From NCBI GenBank assembly GCA_016218155.1, contig JACREQ010000038.1:1-64000 (forward strand): DNA of 64,000 bases. The letters run 5' to 3'. Of this stretch, positions 1 to 7,469 are shown one piece after another. A program made the position numbers and the translations under genes. The notes under the pieces were generated by a model. That model did no database searches, was not told the origin of the DNA, and saw only the letters and a list, made by a program, of their open reading frames with translations. This DNA is from Bacteroidia bacterium. GTDB lineage: Bacteria; Bacteroidota; Bacteroidia; Bacteroidales; GWA2-32-17. How positions within the stretch are numbered: the stretch's first letter is position 1; each line of letters opens with the position of its first letter.

Positions 1-1
1 G

Positions 2-445
2 TGGAGAATTTATGATGAAACAGGTGACCTTGTTTATTCAACTACTCAGGAAGCTCCAAATTATATTTTCGAAGACGAGGGTTGTTTCCAGATAGTATTA
101 GTTGCAGAAAGCAAATGGGGATGTAAAGATACAACAGAGTACAACCCACTTTGTGTTGATGCATATCCTTCTTTAGAGGTACCAAATTCATTTACACCTA
201 ACGGTGATGGAATGAACGATGTATTTAAAGTACATGGAAAATCAATAGTTGAGTTTCATGGTGTAATCCTTAATCGCTGGGGTAAAAAACTATACGAATG
301 GAATAATGCTGATGAAGGCTGGGATGGAAAAATTAGCGGAAGTGAAGCCTCTCCTGGTGTTTATTACTATATAATTACAGCAAAAGGGAAAAAAGAAGTA
401 GATTATGAATTCAAGGGATTCTTCTATCTGCTGAAAGAAAAATAA
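2..445 (+). CDS. T9SS type B (gliding-motility-associated, CHU_C) C-terminal domain protein, 5' truncated
   Basis: The reading frame is open from the first bases of the window, so only the last 147 codons of a longer gene are present. The end is a classic type B sorting domain: VPNSFTPNGDGMNDVF, then NRWGKKLYEW, a DGWDGKISG-like stretch and PGVYYYIITAKG before the stop. In Bacteroidota this domain directs large exported proteins through the type IX secretion system to the surface or medium. The upstream residues include spaced cysteines and look like the end of a PKD- or Ig-like repeat, as is usual for these adhesin-like proteins. The full size and the nature of the N-terminal part cannot be seen. 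The gene is followed at once by a strong terminator. The family call is secure; the specific function is unknown. Confidence 0.9.
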   Translation, partial: WRIYDETGDLVYSTTQEAPNYIFEDEGCFQIVLVAESKWGCKDTTEYNPLCVDAYPSLEVPNSFTPNGDGMNDVFKVHGKSIVEFHGVILNRWGKKLYEWNNADEGWDGKISGSEASPGVYYYIITAKGKKEVDYEFKGFFYLLKEK

Positions 446-447
446 GA

Positions 448-489
448 TTTAAACGAAAAAGGAGGCATTTGCCTCCTTTTTCGTTTAAA
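448..489 (+). terminator. Strong rho-independent terminator
   Basis: A perfect 19-bp inverted repeat (TTTAAACGAAAAAGGAGGC and its complement) encloses a 4-nt ATTT loop three bases after the stop of the T9SS gene. The right arm carries the TTTTT run. Because the arms are A-rich on one side and T-rich on the other, the element could work on both strands. A TTG-started extension of the next gene would run through this hairpin, which argues for its ATG start at 550. Confidence 0.9.
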
Positions 490-549
490 AGTTTCTTTAA
501 AATAATCAATATTTATACAGATCTTTTTATATTTACAAAAACATTTTAT

Positions 550-1224
550 ATGAGATTTATTTACCTTTCATTTGTCGCAATTTTATTTTTTTCTTGTCAA
601 TCAAACGAAAAAATTAATTCAAATCAAACAGATTCATTATTAACCAATGCAAGTAATTCACTAAATTCTGACATTAAAATTCTTGAAGATTTATTTTTAA
701 TAAAAAATGAAAAAGAATTAAAACAACTTTTTGGCGATCAAAATGTAAGTTTTGATACTATTTGGGGTGCAGAAGGTATGTTTTATATGGGCACAAAATT
801 ATTTAACAAAACTCCTAATGAAGTAATAATAACATGGGGCGACACTTTATCAAATTCAAATATTACAAATTTAGGTATCCGTTGTTATTATGATATTAAC
901 ACCAATGAATATGATTTAAAAAGCTGCTGGAAATCAAAAACCGGAATCTCACTTGGTACAACTCTTACAGAACTAGTTAAACTTAACGGCAAAGATTTTA
1001 CATTTTACGGTTTGGGTTGGGATTATGGTGGATTAATTTCTTCATGGAATGGTGGTAAACTAGAAAATGCCGGCATCGGTATTAGCTTAGGTACAGTTTC
1101 TTTCGACAATCAGACTAATGATTATAATAACATTGTAGGAGACACTGAGATAAATTCATCAAACTCAAGTGCAGTAAAAGTTAATCCTATTGTTTTAGAA
1201 CTATTTGTTTCAAAAGCAAAATAA
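550..1224 (+). CDS. Putative lipoprotein of unknown function (224 aa)
   Basis: The start chosen is the ATG opening MRFIYLSFVAILFFSCQS. This gives a short signal peptide with lipobox FFSC and the lipidated cysteine near residue 17. The frame is open further upstream from a TTG at 469, but that start lies inside the terminator of the previous gene and would bury the signal peptide. The mature part has a serine/asparagine-rich linker, then a globular region with WGAEGMFYMGTKLFNK and a GWDYGGLISSWNGGKL segment. I do not recognise a family. It appears monocistronic, with 146 bases before the SPFH gene. A lipoprotein anchored in the inner or outer membrane is likely; nothing shows its role. Confidence 0.75.
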   Translation: MRFIYLSFVAILFFSCQSNEKINSNQTDSLLTNASNSLNSDIKILEDLFLIKNEKELKQLFGDQNVSFDTIWGAEGMFYMGTKLFNKTPNEVIITWGDTLSNSNITNLGIRCYYDINTNEYDLKSCWKSKTGISLGTTLTELVKLNGKDFTFYGLGWDYGGLISSWNGGKLENAGIGISLGTVSFDNQTNDYNNIVGDTEINSSNSSAVKVNPIVLELFVSKAK

Positions 1225-1313
1225 GCTTAATTCCTTTTTCGAAAAATATTACTATTTTTTATGTCACATTATCAGCTTGTTATACAATGCTGTTCAAAAT
1301 TTATTGAAAAATA

Positions 1314-1345
1314 TTTGCAATACGACATTTTGAACGATATCTTTG
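1314..1345 (+). promoter_or_regulatory. Bacteroidota-type promoter for the SPFH operon
   Basis: TTTG at 1314-1317 and TATCTTTG at 1338-1345 are separated by 20 bases. This matches the Bacteroidota primary-sigma consensus (-33 TTTG, -7 TAnnTTTG). The -7 box is flanked by GATATC on both sides. The ATG at 1371 lies about 25 bases downstream, giving a short leader. Confidence 0.65.
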
Positions 1346-1370
1346 TGATATCATTTTAATATCATTCATT

Positions 1371-2237
1371 ATGGAAAAAGCTAAAACATTATCAGCAAAT
1401 TCGGGTTATTATGGTCTACTAATTGGATTTATTATGTTATTATCGCCGTTAATTAACATTTTAATTCTTGAAAACCCTGTAATAATCGGCATTACAATTT
1501 TTATTGCATTACTTGGGATATTTGCATTTGCAGGCTTAATGGTTGTAGATCCAAATGAATCAAGAGTTCTTATTCTGTTTGGAAAATATAACGGAACAGT
1601 AAAGCAAAATGGTTTTTATTGGGTAAACCCGTTTAATATTAAAAAGAAAGTAAGTCTTAGAGCAAGAAATTTTGATAGCGAACTTATTAAGGTTAATGAT
1701 AAAATTGGAAATCCAATATTAATCGGTGTTATTTTAGTTTGGAAAGTTGACGAAACATTTAAGGCAGCTTTTGCAGTAGATGATTATGTTAACTTTATTA
1801 AAATACAGACCGAATCTGCAATAAGAAAATTAGCTCATTCGTACCCTTACGACAATTTTGACGACGAAGAAAAAGATATAAGTTTACGTTCTGGTGGCGA
1901 CGAAATAAACCACAAACTCGAAGAAGAAATACGTGAAAGATTAGAAATAGCGGGAATTAATGTACTCGAAGCTCGTATCAGTAACTTAGCTTATGCCCCT
2001 GAAATTGCAAGTGCTATGTTACAAAGACAACAAGCAACAGCTGTTGTTGCAGCAAGATTTAAAATAGTTGAAGGTGCTGTAAGTATGGTTGAAATGGCAT
2101 TGGAACAACTTTCAGAAAAGAAAATTGTTGACCTTGATGAAGAAAAGAAAGCTGCAATGGTAAGTAATTTAATGGTTGTTCTTTGTTCAGATAAATCTGC
2201 CTCCCCTATTGTTAACGCAGGAACATTAAACCATTAG
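1371..2237 (+). CDS. SPFH / band 7 (stomatin-prohibitin) membrane protein
   Basis: This 288-residue protein has two hydrophobic segments near the N terminus (about residues 13-35 and 37-60). An SPFH/PHB domain follows, from VVDPNESRVLILFGKYNGTV to about residue 235. Typical family features are GFYWVNPFN, the LRARNFDSELIKVNDKIGNPI stretch and EARISNLAYAPEIASAMLQRQQA near the end, followed by a helical tail. SPFH proteins oligomerise on membranes and scaffold microdomains or regulate proteases; the client here is unknown. The gene is first in a short operon with a small DUF5652 membrane protein (27 bases downstream) and a ribbon-helix-helix protein. It is driven by the promoter at 1314-1345. 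The family call is firm; the physiological role is open. Confidence 0.92.
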   Translation: MEKAKTLSANSGYYGLLIGFIMLLSPLINILILENPVIIGITIFIALLGIFAFAGLMVVDPNESRVLILFGKYNGTVKQNGFYWVNPFNIKKKVSLRARNFDSELIKVNDKIGNPILIGVILVWKVDETFKAAFAVDDYVNFIKIQTESAIRKLAHSYPYDNFDDEEKDISLRSGGDEINHKLEEEIRERLEIAGINVLEARISNLAYAPEIASAMLQRQQATAVVAARFKIVEGAVSMVEMALEQLSEKKIVDLDEEKKAAMVSNLMVVLCSDKSASPIVNAGTLNH

Positions 2238-2264
2238 CATATTGTTAAACTAAAAAATAATATT

Positions 2265-2468
2265 ATGGAAACGCAAATGTGTTCTCATTTTACATGGTTA
2301 ATTCCTTTAATACTTTTTGCAGCATTATGGGAAACCATATGGAAAATAATAGCTATGTGGAAAGCTGCTCGAGCTAATAAAATAGCCTGGTTTATTTGCA
2401 TTGCATTAATAAATACTGTTGGAATTTTACCAATAATATATATTTTAACACATCGTAAAAAAGAATAA
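2265..2468 (+). CDS. DUF5652-like small membrane protein (67 aa)
   Basis: A short protein beginning METQMCSHFTWLIPLILFAALWETIWKIIAMWKAARAN and ending IINTVGIL-type residues, IYILTHRKKE. The order of an aromatic helix, the W-K-x-x-A-M-W-K-A-A-R-A-N motif, a second hydrophobic helix and a basic tail resembles DUF5652, a family of two-helix membrane proteins of unknown function. It lies 27 bases after the SPFH gene and 9 bases before the small RHH gene, so all three are probably co-transcribed. I cannot say what it does; a role as partner of the SPFH protein is inference from position only. Confidence 0.75.
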   Translation: METQMCSHFTWLIPLILFAALWETIWKIIAMWKAARANKIAWFICIALINTVGILPIIYILTHRKKE

Positions 2469-2477
2469 ACTTTAGCT

Positions 2478-2651
2478 GTGGGAAAAAAGAAAGCTTTTGT
2501 ATTACGATTGAACGAGGAAACTCTTGAAGCTGTACAGAAATGGGCAGATGATGAATTCAGGAGTATTAACGGACAACTTGAGTGGATAATTGATCTATCG
2601 CTTAAAAAAGCTGGTCGCCAGAAAAAATCCAAAGAAGAAAAGATACAATAA
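2478..2651 (+). CDS. Small Arc-like ribbon-helix-helix protein (57 aa, GTG start)
   Basis: Translation from GTG at 2478 gives VGKKKAFVLRLNEETLEAVQ, then KWADDEFRSINGQLEWIIDLSLKK and a basic lysine-rich tail. The strand (AFVLRLN), the first helix (EETLEAVQKWADDE), the turn with SINGQ and the second helix (LEWIIDLSLKKAG) follow the MetJ/Arc ribbon-helix-helix pattern. Such proteins dimerise through the strand and bind DNA. No ATG is available in this frame: the only upstream codons back to a stop are ACT TTA GCT. That stop is the TAA of the DUF5652 gene, so the two genes lie in the same frame, separated by one stop and three codons. Probably an autoregulator or partner of the SPFH operon; that role is inference. 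Confidence 0.72.
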   Translation: MGKKKAFVLRLNEETLEAVQKWADDEFRSINGQLEWIIDLSLKKAGRQKKSKEEKIQ

Positions 2652-2662
2652 TCTGAACTTTG

Positions 2663-3241
2663 TTAATTTGGTGTAATGGAATTAAATATTTTCATCTCGT
2701 TATCAGATTCCTTTATTTTTCCTAGCTGTTTGTATATTATAGCTAAGTTATAATGCGACTGAGCGTGATTAAAATTTCTTTTTATATTCTCATTCAAAAT
2801 TTCAATAGCAATTTCGGGCTTATTTATATTTAAATAACAAGTTGCATAATCGCACCTGACGTTTATATTGTTATCGTCAAGCACAAGCGCTTGCTGATAA
2901 TATTCCAACGCTTTATCGAACCGCTGGGTATCATAATAAACATTTCCTAAATTGATAATTGCATCTAAATTTTTACTGTCAATATTTATTATTTTAGAAA
3001 AATGAAATATGGCCTTTTCAAATTCATATTTGGAATAATACCTTAAAGCAAGATCAAGTCTGTTATCAATATTTAACGAATCCTGAATTAGTGCATTTTC
3101 AAGCATTTGCACTGTGTCAGTTTCAATAGCAATACTATCCACAAATTGCTTGTTATTTTTATCGGATTCGCCGGAATTGCACGATATTAGTAATGTGCAG
3201 AATAATGCAATATTGCAAAAACAAAGTATACGTAAAAACAT
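2663..3241 (-). CDS. TPR-repeat lipoprotein
   Basis: The 192-residue product starts MFLRILCFCNIALFCTLLISCNSG, a signal peptide with lipobox LISC and Cys at about residue 21. From about residue 55 to the end it is helical with tandem tetratricopeptide repeats, including FEKAIFHFSKIINIDSKNLD, FDKALEYYQQALVLDDNN and a third unit ending in YKQLGKIKESDNEMK. TPR lipoproteins usually scaffold protein-protein contacts at the periplasmic face of a membrane. The stop lies only 11 bases from the stop of the RHH gene on the other strand. Upstream, 7 bases separate it from the OB-fold lipoprotein gene on the same strand, so the two are probably one operon. Partner proteins are unknown. Confidence 0.85.
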   Translation of the reverse strand: MFLRILCFCNIALFCTLLISCNSGESDKNNKQFVDSIAIETDTVQMLENALIQDSLNIDNRLDLALRYYSKYEFEKAIFHFSKIINIDSKNLDAIINLGNVYYDTQRFDKALEYYQQALVLDDNNINVRCDYATCYLNINKPEIAIEILNENIKRNFNHAQSHYNLAIIYKQLGKIKESDNEMKIFNSITPN

Positions 3242-3248
3242 TAAGAAA

Positions 3249-3965
3249 TTATTTTACAACTTTTGCATCTTCAACCAAAACATCATAAAAATAACCATAA
3301 CCAAAGTCTTTATCAATAGCAACAGTTCCTTCTATGGTTACAATATCTCCAACCTTAAATTCTTCGGCTGTTGTAACTGTCAAGTCAAATTTGCCGTCCG
3401 CTTCTGTTCCATCCTGTAAATGAATCCAGTTCTTTTTCATAATTTCTACGCTGAACTTTGTTACTTCGGCTTTTATCTTTACAGTTTTACCAGCATAGTT
3501 TGCTTTATTCTTAAATAATTCACCAACAGTAATTGTACCTGCAGCCGCTTCAATTTTAATTTCTTTTTTCTCAACAGTAACTGGACCCGGACTTGTCATT
3601 GCCTGCTGTGTATTACCCATTGCATTTGTAGTTGCAGCTTTATCTGTAATAGGTTCTTTAGAAATTTTATCTACAAAATAAACTGACTCAAAAGTTCTGT
3701 TTAACTCTTTACTTTTAAATTGATTCATTTCCATTGCACCTTCATAATAGTAAACATCACCAACTTTAGCATCCATTGCTGTAACAGCAAGCCATATTTC
3801 TTTATCATTTTCTTTACCTTTTAAATATGTATATGAGCCTGCACCAAGAACTTCTGTTACTTCAATTTTGTGCGAATTTGGATTTTTGTTTTCGGTCTGA
3901 TCTGTCTGACAAGAAGATGTGAAACCAATTACAAATAATGCTATAGAAATTAAAAAGAGTCTCAT
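3249..3965 (-). CDS. OB-fold lipoprotein, possibly linked to cytochrome biogenesis
   Basis: The 238-residue product has a signal peptide ending in SSCQ (lipidated Cys at about 19). An N-terminal half holds VLGAGSYTYLKGKENDKEIWLAV, and a C-terminal half holds TVGELFKNKANYAGKTVKIKAEVTKF, WIHLQDGTE and FKVGDIVTIEGTVAIDKDFGYGYFYDVLVEDAKVV. Both halves look like OB-fold domains. The second is the more typical, with the GK-VKI-AEV / W-H-LQDG / VT-EG-V pattern. This type of periplasmic OB protein is often found near c-type cytochrome genes, and the next gene, divergently placed 258 bases away, is the CcsBA cytochrome assembly protein. Whether it binds a ligand or nucleic acid is not shown. It is co-directional with the TPR lipoprotein downstream. 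Confidence 0.75.
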   Translation of the reverse strand: MRLFLISIALFVIGFTSSCQTDQTENKNPNSHKIEVTEVLGAGSYTYLKGKENDKEIWLAVTAMDAKVGDVYYYEGAMEMNQFKSKELNRTFESVYFVDKISKEPITDKAATTNAMGNTQQAMTSPGPVTVEKKEIKIEAAAGTITVGELFKNKANYAGKTVKIKAEVTKFSVEIMKKNWIHLQDGTEADGKFDLTVTTAEEFKVGDIVTIEGTVAIDKDFGYGYFYDVLVEDAKVVK

Positions 3966-3993
3966 TTTTTTTAAATTTAAATTAATAATGGTG

Positions 3994-4001
3994 CAAAATT
4001 A
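3994..4001 (-). promoter_or_regulatory. Candidate -7 box (TAATTTTG) for the OB-fold/TPR lipoprotein operon
   Basis: On the minus strand this octamer matches TAnnTTTG and ends 29 bases before the ATG of the OB-fold lipoprotein. No good TTTG was found at the expected upstream distance, so only the -7 element is supported. The rest of the 258-base divergent region up to 4223 shows no clear promoter for the ccsBA gene and no RNA gene. Confidence 0.4.
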
Positions 4002-4223
4002 GTCAGAAATTTTTAAAATACTATAGTTGGCATTTTATGTTTTCTAACATTTATTAATAGCATTAAGATTGCCTACAGATTGCGATTTTTATATTAACTC
4101 TTTTTATGAAATTGACTGATTTTTAATTCTATTATTATTTCTAAATTTACGAACTTTTAAAGCTTATAACTTTAAGCACTTAAGGCCTGTATATTAGAAT
4201 ATTAATTAATACTTTTTCTTATT

Positions 4224-7200
4224 ATGAAGCGCATTTTAGACCTTCTGTTTTCTTCAAAACTTACAGTTATATTATTAATAATTGTTGGATTTGCATTAGG
4301 ATTAGCAACATTTATTGAAGATAAATATGATACAGCAACAGCAAAAGTTCTTATATATAATTCAAAATGGTTAGAGTTTCTTTTCCTTTTGATGATTATT
4401 AATTTTATAGGACATGTTAAAAAATATAATTTTTTGAAAAAAGAAAAGCTTGCCGGTTTCTTATTTCATCTATCGTTAATTGTAATGATACTTGGAGCCG
4501 GAATTACCAGATATTTTGGTTTTGATGGCAGCATGCATATCCGTGAAGGAGAATCATCTAATGTAATGTATACATCCGAAGCCTACTTTCAGGTATTAAT
4601 GAACGGAAAAGATGGTGATTACAAATATGAAAAACCCATGATGTTTAGTCAGGTAAGCAGTAATACTTTTAGCATTAGCATACCATCAACAGATAAAGGT
4701 GACATTAAAATTGATTTTGATAGTTTAATTAAAAACCCTGTTGAAAAAATCGAAGAAAATGTTGAGAATGGAGTAAATATTATTGAATTAATGAGATTTA
4801 CGCAAAACGGGCAAGAAAAAATACTTATTGAAAATGGCGAAACAAAAAATATTGAAGGAACAGATATTGGCTTTAATGTTAACAATAACAACACTTTTAA
4901 TATATCAGATAAAACCGGTAATTTAACTTTTACTGCTCCTTTTGACGTTGTAGCTGCAAGCATGAGTGATCAGGCAATTCAAGATACAATTAAAAAAGAT
5001 TCTATTGCAGAATTTAAATCGGGTTTTGTATATAAAGCTAATTCAGGAACCTTTTTATATGCAAATTATTATAAAAAAGCCAAAAAGTTTCTTGTAAGTG
5101 GTGGTGTTGAAATGGAAAATCCAGGACCCGATGCTTTTATTTTAACTGTAACTATTAATGGCAAAAAACATACTGCAAATGTGTTTGGTGGTGCAGATTA
5201 TTATGAAAATTTTCAGGAATTTAATTTTGACGGAACAAAAATAAATTTTAGCTATGGGAACAAAAAAATTGATCTTCCTTTTTCTCTTAAACTAAATAAA
5301 TTTGAACTAGAAAGATATCCTGGCTCAATGAGCCCATCTTCATTTGCTAGTGAAGTTACCCTGATTGACTTAAGAAATAACCTAAATGAAAATCATCGAA
5401 TTTTTATGAATAACGTTCTTGATTACGACCAATACAGATTCTTCCAGTCATCATATGACAAGGATGAAAAAGGAACCATTTTATCTGTAAATCACGACTT
5501 CTGGGGTACATGGATTTCATATTTTGGTTATGCTTTGTTATCTTTGGGATTTGTTGTAACATTCTTTACTAAAAAGTCTCGCTTTTTAACACTTCGTAGA
5601 AATATTGTTGAAATAAGAAACAAAAGAAAAGCCAGTCTTCTAACAATTGCATTTTTACTCGTTTTTAGCACATTCTCATTCTCGCAGAATGTTAGCACTG
5701 TTAACGACAGTACAGCTGACAAATTTGGAAAATTACTTGTACAAACATACGACGGCAGGTTTTCACCAATAAGTTCTCTTACAAATGATATTATGCATAA
5801 AATTTCCCGCAAAGATAAGTTTGAAATTGAGGGAAAAGGGAAAATGGATGCTGTTAAAGTAATTATTGACATGTTGATTAATCCTGAATTCTGGAAAGAA
5901 CAAAAGATTATATATATTAGAGAAAAATCAGTTCGTGATGTTATTGGTATAAATGACGGCTATGCATCTTTTTCTGATTTCTTTGAAAAAGACGGTAAAT
6001 ATAAATTACAAACATACGGCGAAGAAGCTTTCAGAAAAAAACAGCAGGAACAAAACAGATTCGACAAAGAAATAATAAAAGTTGACGAACGTGTAAATAT
6101 TTTTATGATGGTTTTAAATGGAAGTATTTTAAAAATATTTCCTGAACAAAACTCACCTGAAAATAAATGGGTAAGCTGGGATGAACCTACTGCATCTGTT
6201 CCACTTACAGGCATGCTTACTATAATTAACGATGATTTAAAACTAGCTAATTTTAATTACTCTAACATTTTAGTCACATTCTTAGCTGAAGTAAAAAAAG
6301 GTGATTTTGCAAGAGCAAATGTTATTATTTCCTACATTTCAAAAATACAACGATCGGGAGCCATTGCCGACCAATTACCATCTGACAATAAAGTTAATGT
6401 TGAAATTTTTTATAATAATGCCAATATCTTTATTTTCCTTAAAAACTTTTATGCAGGAATTAGTGTTATTTTGTTATTACTTGCATTTATTGATAACTTA
6501 AGAACTAAAAAGAGTAAATTTTTAACTTACTCATTAAATGTTCTTATTGGAATTCTAGCATTAGCTTTTATATACCATACCGTTGGCCTTGCTATGAGAT
6601 GGTATTTAACCGGTCATGCGCCATGGAGTAACGGTTATGAGACATTGCTTTTAGTTGGTTGGGGAGCATTGTTAGCAGGCTTTACTTTTGTAAGGTATTC
6701 TAAAATTACATTGGCGGCAACTGCGTTACTTGCTTTCTTTGTATTAATGACTGCCAGTCATAGTAGCTACGATCCTCAGTTAACAAACTTACAACCCGTA
6801 TTAAAATCTTATTGGTTAATTATTCATGTGGCAACACTAACTATTAGCTATGGCTTTTTAGGACTAGGCTTTATGCTTGGAATTATGAATCTGTTAATTA
6901 TCTTTTTTAAATCAAAAAAGAACAGCGAAAAACTCGACCTAATAGTTACCGAACTTACATTAATTAACGAAATGAATCTTGCTGTTGGCATTGTGTTAGC
7001 AACAATAGGCACATTTCTTGGCGGTGTTTGGGCAAACGAATCGTGGGGAAGATACTGGGGTTGGGATGCTAAAGAAACATGGGCATTAATTATTGTTATT
7101 GCTTACACTATTGTTTTACACTTAAGGCTAGTGCCTAGTTTAAAAAGTAAATATATATTTAACGTTGCCTCAATAATTGCATTTGGAAGTGTTGTTATGA

Positions 7201-7355
7201 CTTTTGTTGGAGTAAATTATTACTTGTCAAAAGGAATGCATAGTTATGGAGCTGGCGACACACCCGTATTCCCACTATGGGCATGGGGTTTAATTCTTGC
7301 AACTTTGCTTTTAATCGTACTTTCGGGATTACGTGAAAAGTTTTCGAAAAAGTAA
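4224..7355 (+). CDS. ccsBA: Cytochrome c biogenesis protein CcsBA (ResB-CcsA fusion)
   Basis: This 1043-residue membrane protein joins both parts of the system II haem-delivery machine. The N-terminal ResB part has helices at about residues 10-32, 47-65 and 75-95, a long periplasmic domain, and another helix near 430-450. A further periplasmic region follows, then the CcsA part from about residue 740 with many helices. The CcsA signature ANESWGRYWGWDAKETWALI (WWD domain) is present near residue 940, and candidate haem-ligand histidines occur in HTVG, HVAT and HLRLVPS. Such proteins move haem across the inner membrane and attach it to CXXCH apocytochromes in the periplasm. The gene stands alone, divergent from the OB-fold lipoprotein. 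The length is typical for the Bacteroidota fused form. Confidence 0.95.
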   Translation: MKRILDLLFSSKLTVILLIIVGFALGLATFIEDKYDTATAKVLIYNSKWLEFLFLLMIINFIGHVKKYNFLKKEKLAGFLFHLSLIVMILGAGITRYFGFDGSMHIREGESSNVMYTSEAYFQVLMNGKDGDYKYEKPMMFSQVSSNTFSISIPSTDKGDIKIDFDSLIKNPVEKIEENVENGVNIIELMRFTQNGQEKILIENGETKNIEGTDIGFNVNNNNTFNISDKTGNLTFTAPFDVVAASMSDQAIQDTIKKDSIAEFKSGFVYKANSGTFLYANYYKKAKKFLVSGGVEMENPGPDAFILTVTINGKKHTANVFGGADYYENFQEFNFDGTKINFSYGNKKIDLPFSLKLNKFELERYPGSMSPSSFASEVTLIDLRNNLNENHRIFMNNVLDYDQYRFFQSSYDKDEKGTILSVNHDFWGTWISYFGYALLSLGFVVTFFTKKSRFLTLRRNIVEIRNKRKASLLTIAFLLVFSTFSFSQNVSTVNDSTADKFGKLLVQTYDGRFSPISSLTNDIMHKISRKDKFEIEGKGKMDAVKVIIDMLINPEFWKEQKIIYIREKSVRDVIGINDGYASFSDFFEKDGKYKLQTYGEEAFRKKQQEQNRFDKEIIKVDERVNIFMMVLNGSILKIFPEQNSPENKWVSWDEPTASVPLTGMLTIINDDLKLANFNYSNILVTFLAEVKKGDFARANVIISYISKIQRSGAIADQLPSDNKVNVEIFYNNANIFIFLKNFYAGISVILLLLAFIDNLRTKKSKFLTYSLNVLIGILALAFIYHTVGLAMRWYLTGHAPWSNGYETLLLVGWGALLAGFTFVRYSKITLAATALLAFFVLMTASHSSYDPQLTNLQPVLKSYWLIIHVATLTISYGFLGLGFMLGIMNLLIIFFKSKKNSEKLDLIVTELTLINEMNLAVGIVLATIGTFLGGVWANESWGRYWGWDAKETWALIIVIAYTIVLHLRLVPSLKSKYIFNVASIIAFGSVVMTFVGVNYYLSKGMHSYGAGDTPVFPLWAWGLILATLLLIVLSGLREKFSKK

Positions 7356-7360
7356 TACCG

Positions 7361-7422
7361 ATGTTCGTCATGGCGGTCTCGAACCGTCATCTCATTTTAA
7401 CGCGAGTTAGATTTGGAAATCT
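7361..7422. repeat. Degenerate extragenic palindromic element
   Basis: Between the convergent ccsBA and T9SS cargo genes lies ATGGCGGT-CTCGA-ACCGTCAT (7369-7390, near-perfect hairpin), then AGATTT-GG-AAATCT (7409-7422). The layout and GC-richer composition resemble interspersed extragenic palindromes (CGTCATGGCGG type) seen in many bacterial genomes. Only this copy is clear in the window, so repetition elsewhere is inference. Confidence 0.4.
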
Positions 7423-7456
7423 TAAACAGAGTCCCTTTCAGAAGACTCTGTTTGAG
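7421..7456. terminator. Bidirectional terminator hairpin between convergent genes
   Basis: Arms AAACAGAGTC (7424-7433) and GACTCTGTTT (7444-7453) pair perfectly around a 10-base loop and extend by three more pairs including one G-U. The arms have A-rich and T-rich outer ends. The hairpin sits between ccsBA (plus) and the SBBP cargo gene (minus), so it can serve both. Confidence 0.65.
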
Positions 7457-7469
7457 AAAATCTGATCAA

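Noticed and set aside
469-549. TTG-started 27-residue extension of the lipoprotein at 550
   Set aside because: It would begin inside the terminator hairpin at 448-489 and put 27 residues before a clear lipoprotein signal peptide.
2285-2632. Minus-strand open frame of 115 codons opposite the DUF5652 and RHH genes
   Set aside because: No recognisable domain, and the opposite strand holds two better-supported genes with family features.
3966-4223. RNA gene or riboswitch in the 258-base divergent region before ccsBA
   Set aside because: The sequence is AT-rich with no stable hairpins or conserved RNA motif that I can see.
4649-4963. Minus-strand open frame inside ccsBA
   Set aside because: Antisense shadow of a strong coding region in AT-rich DNA; low-complexity translation.
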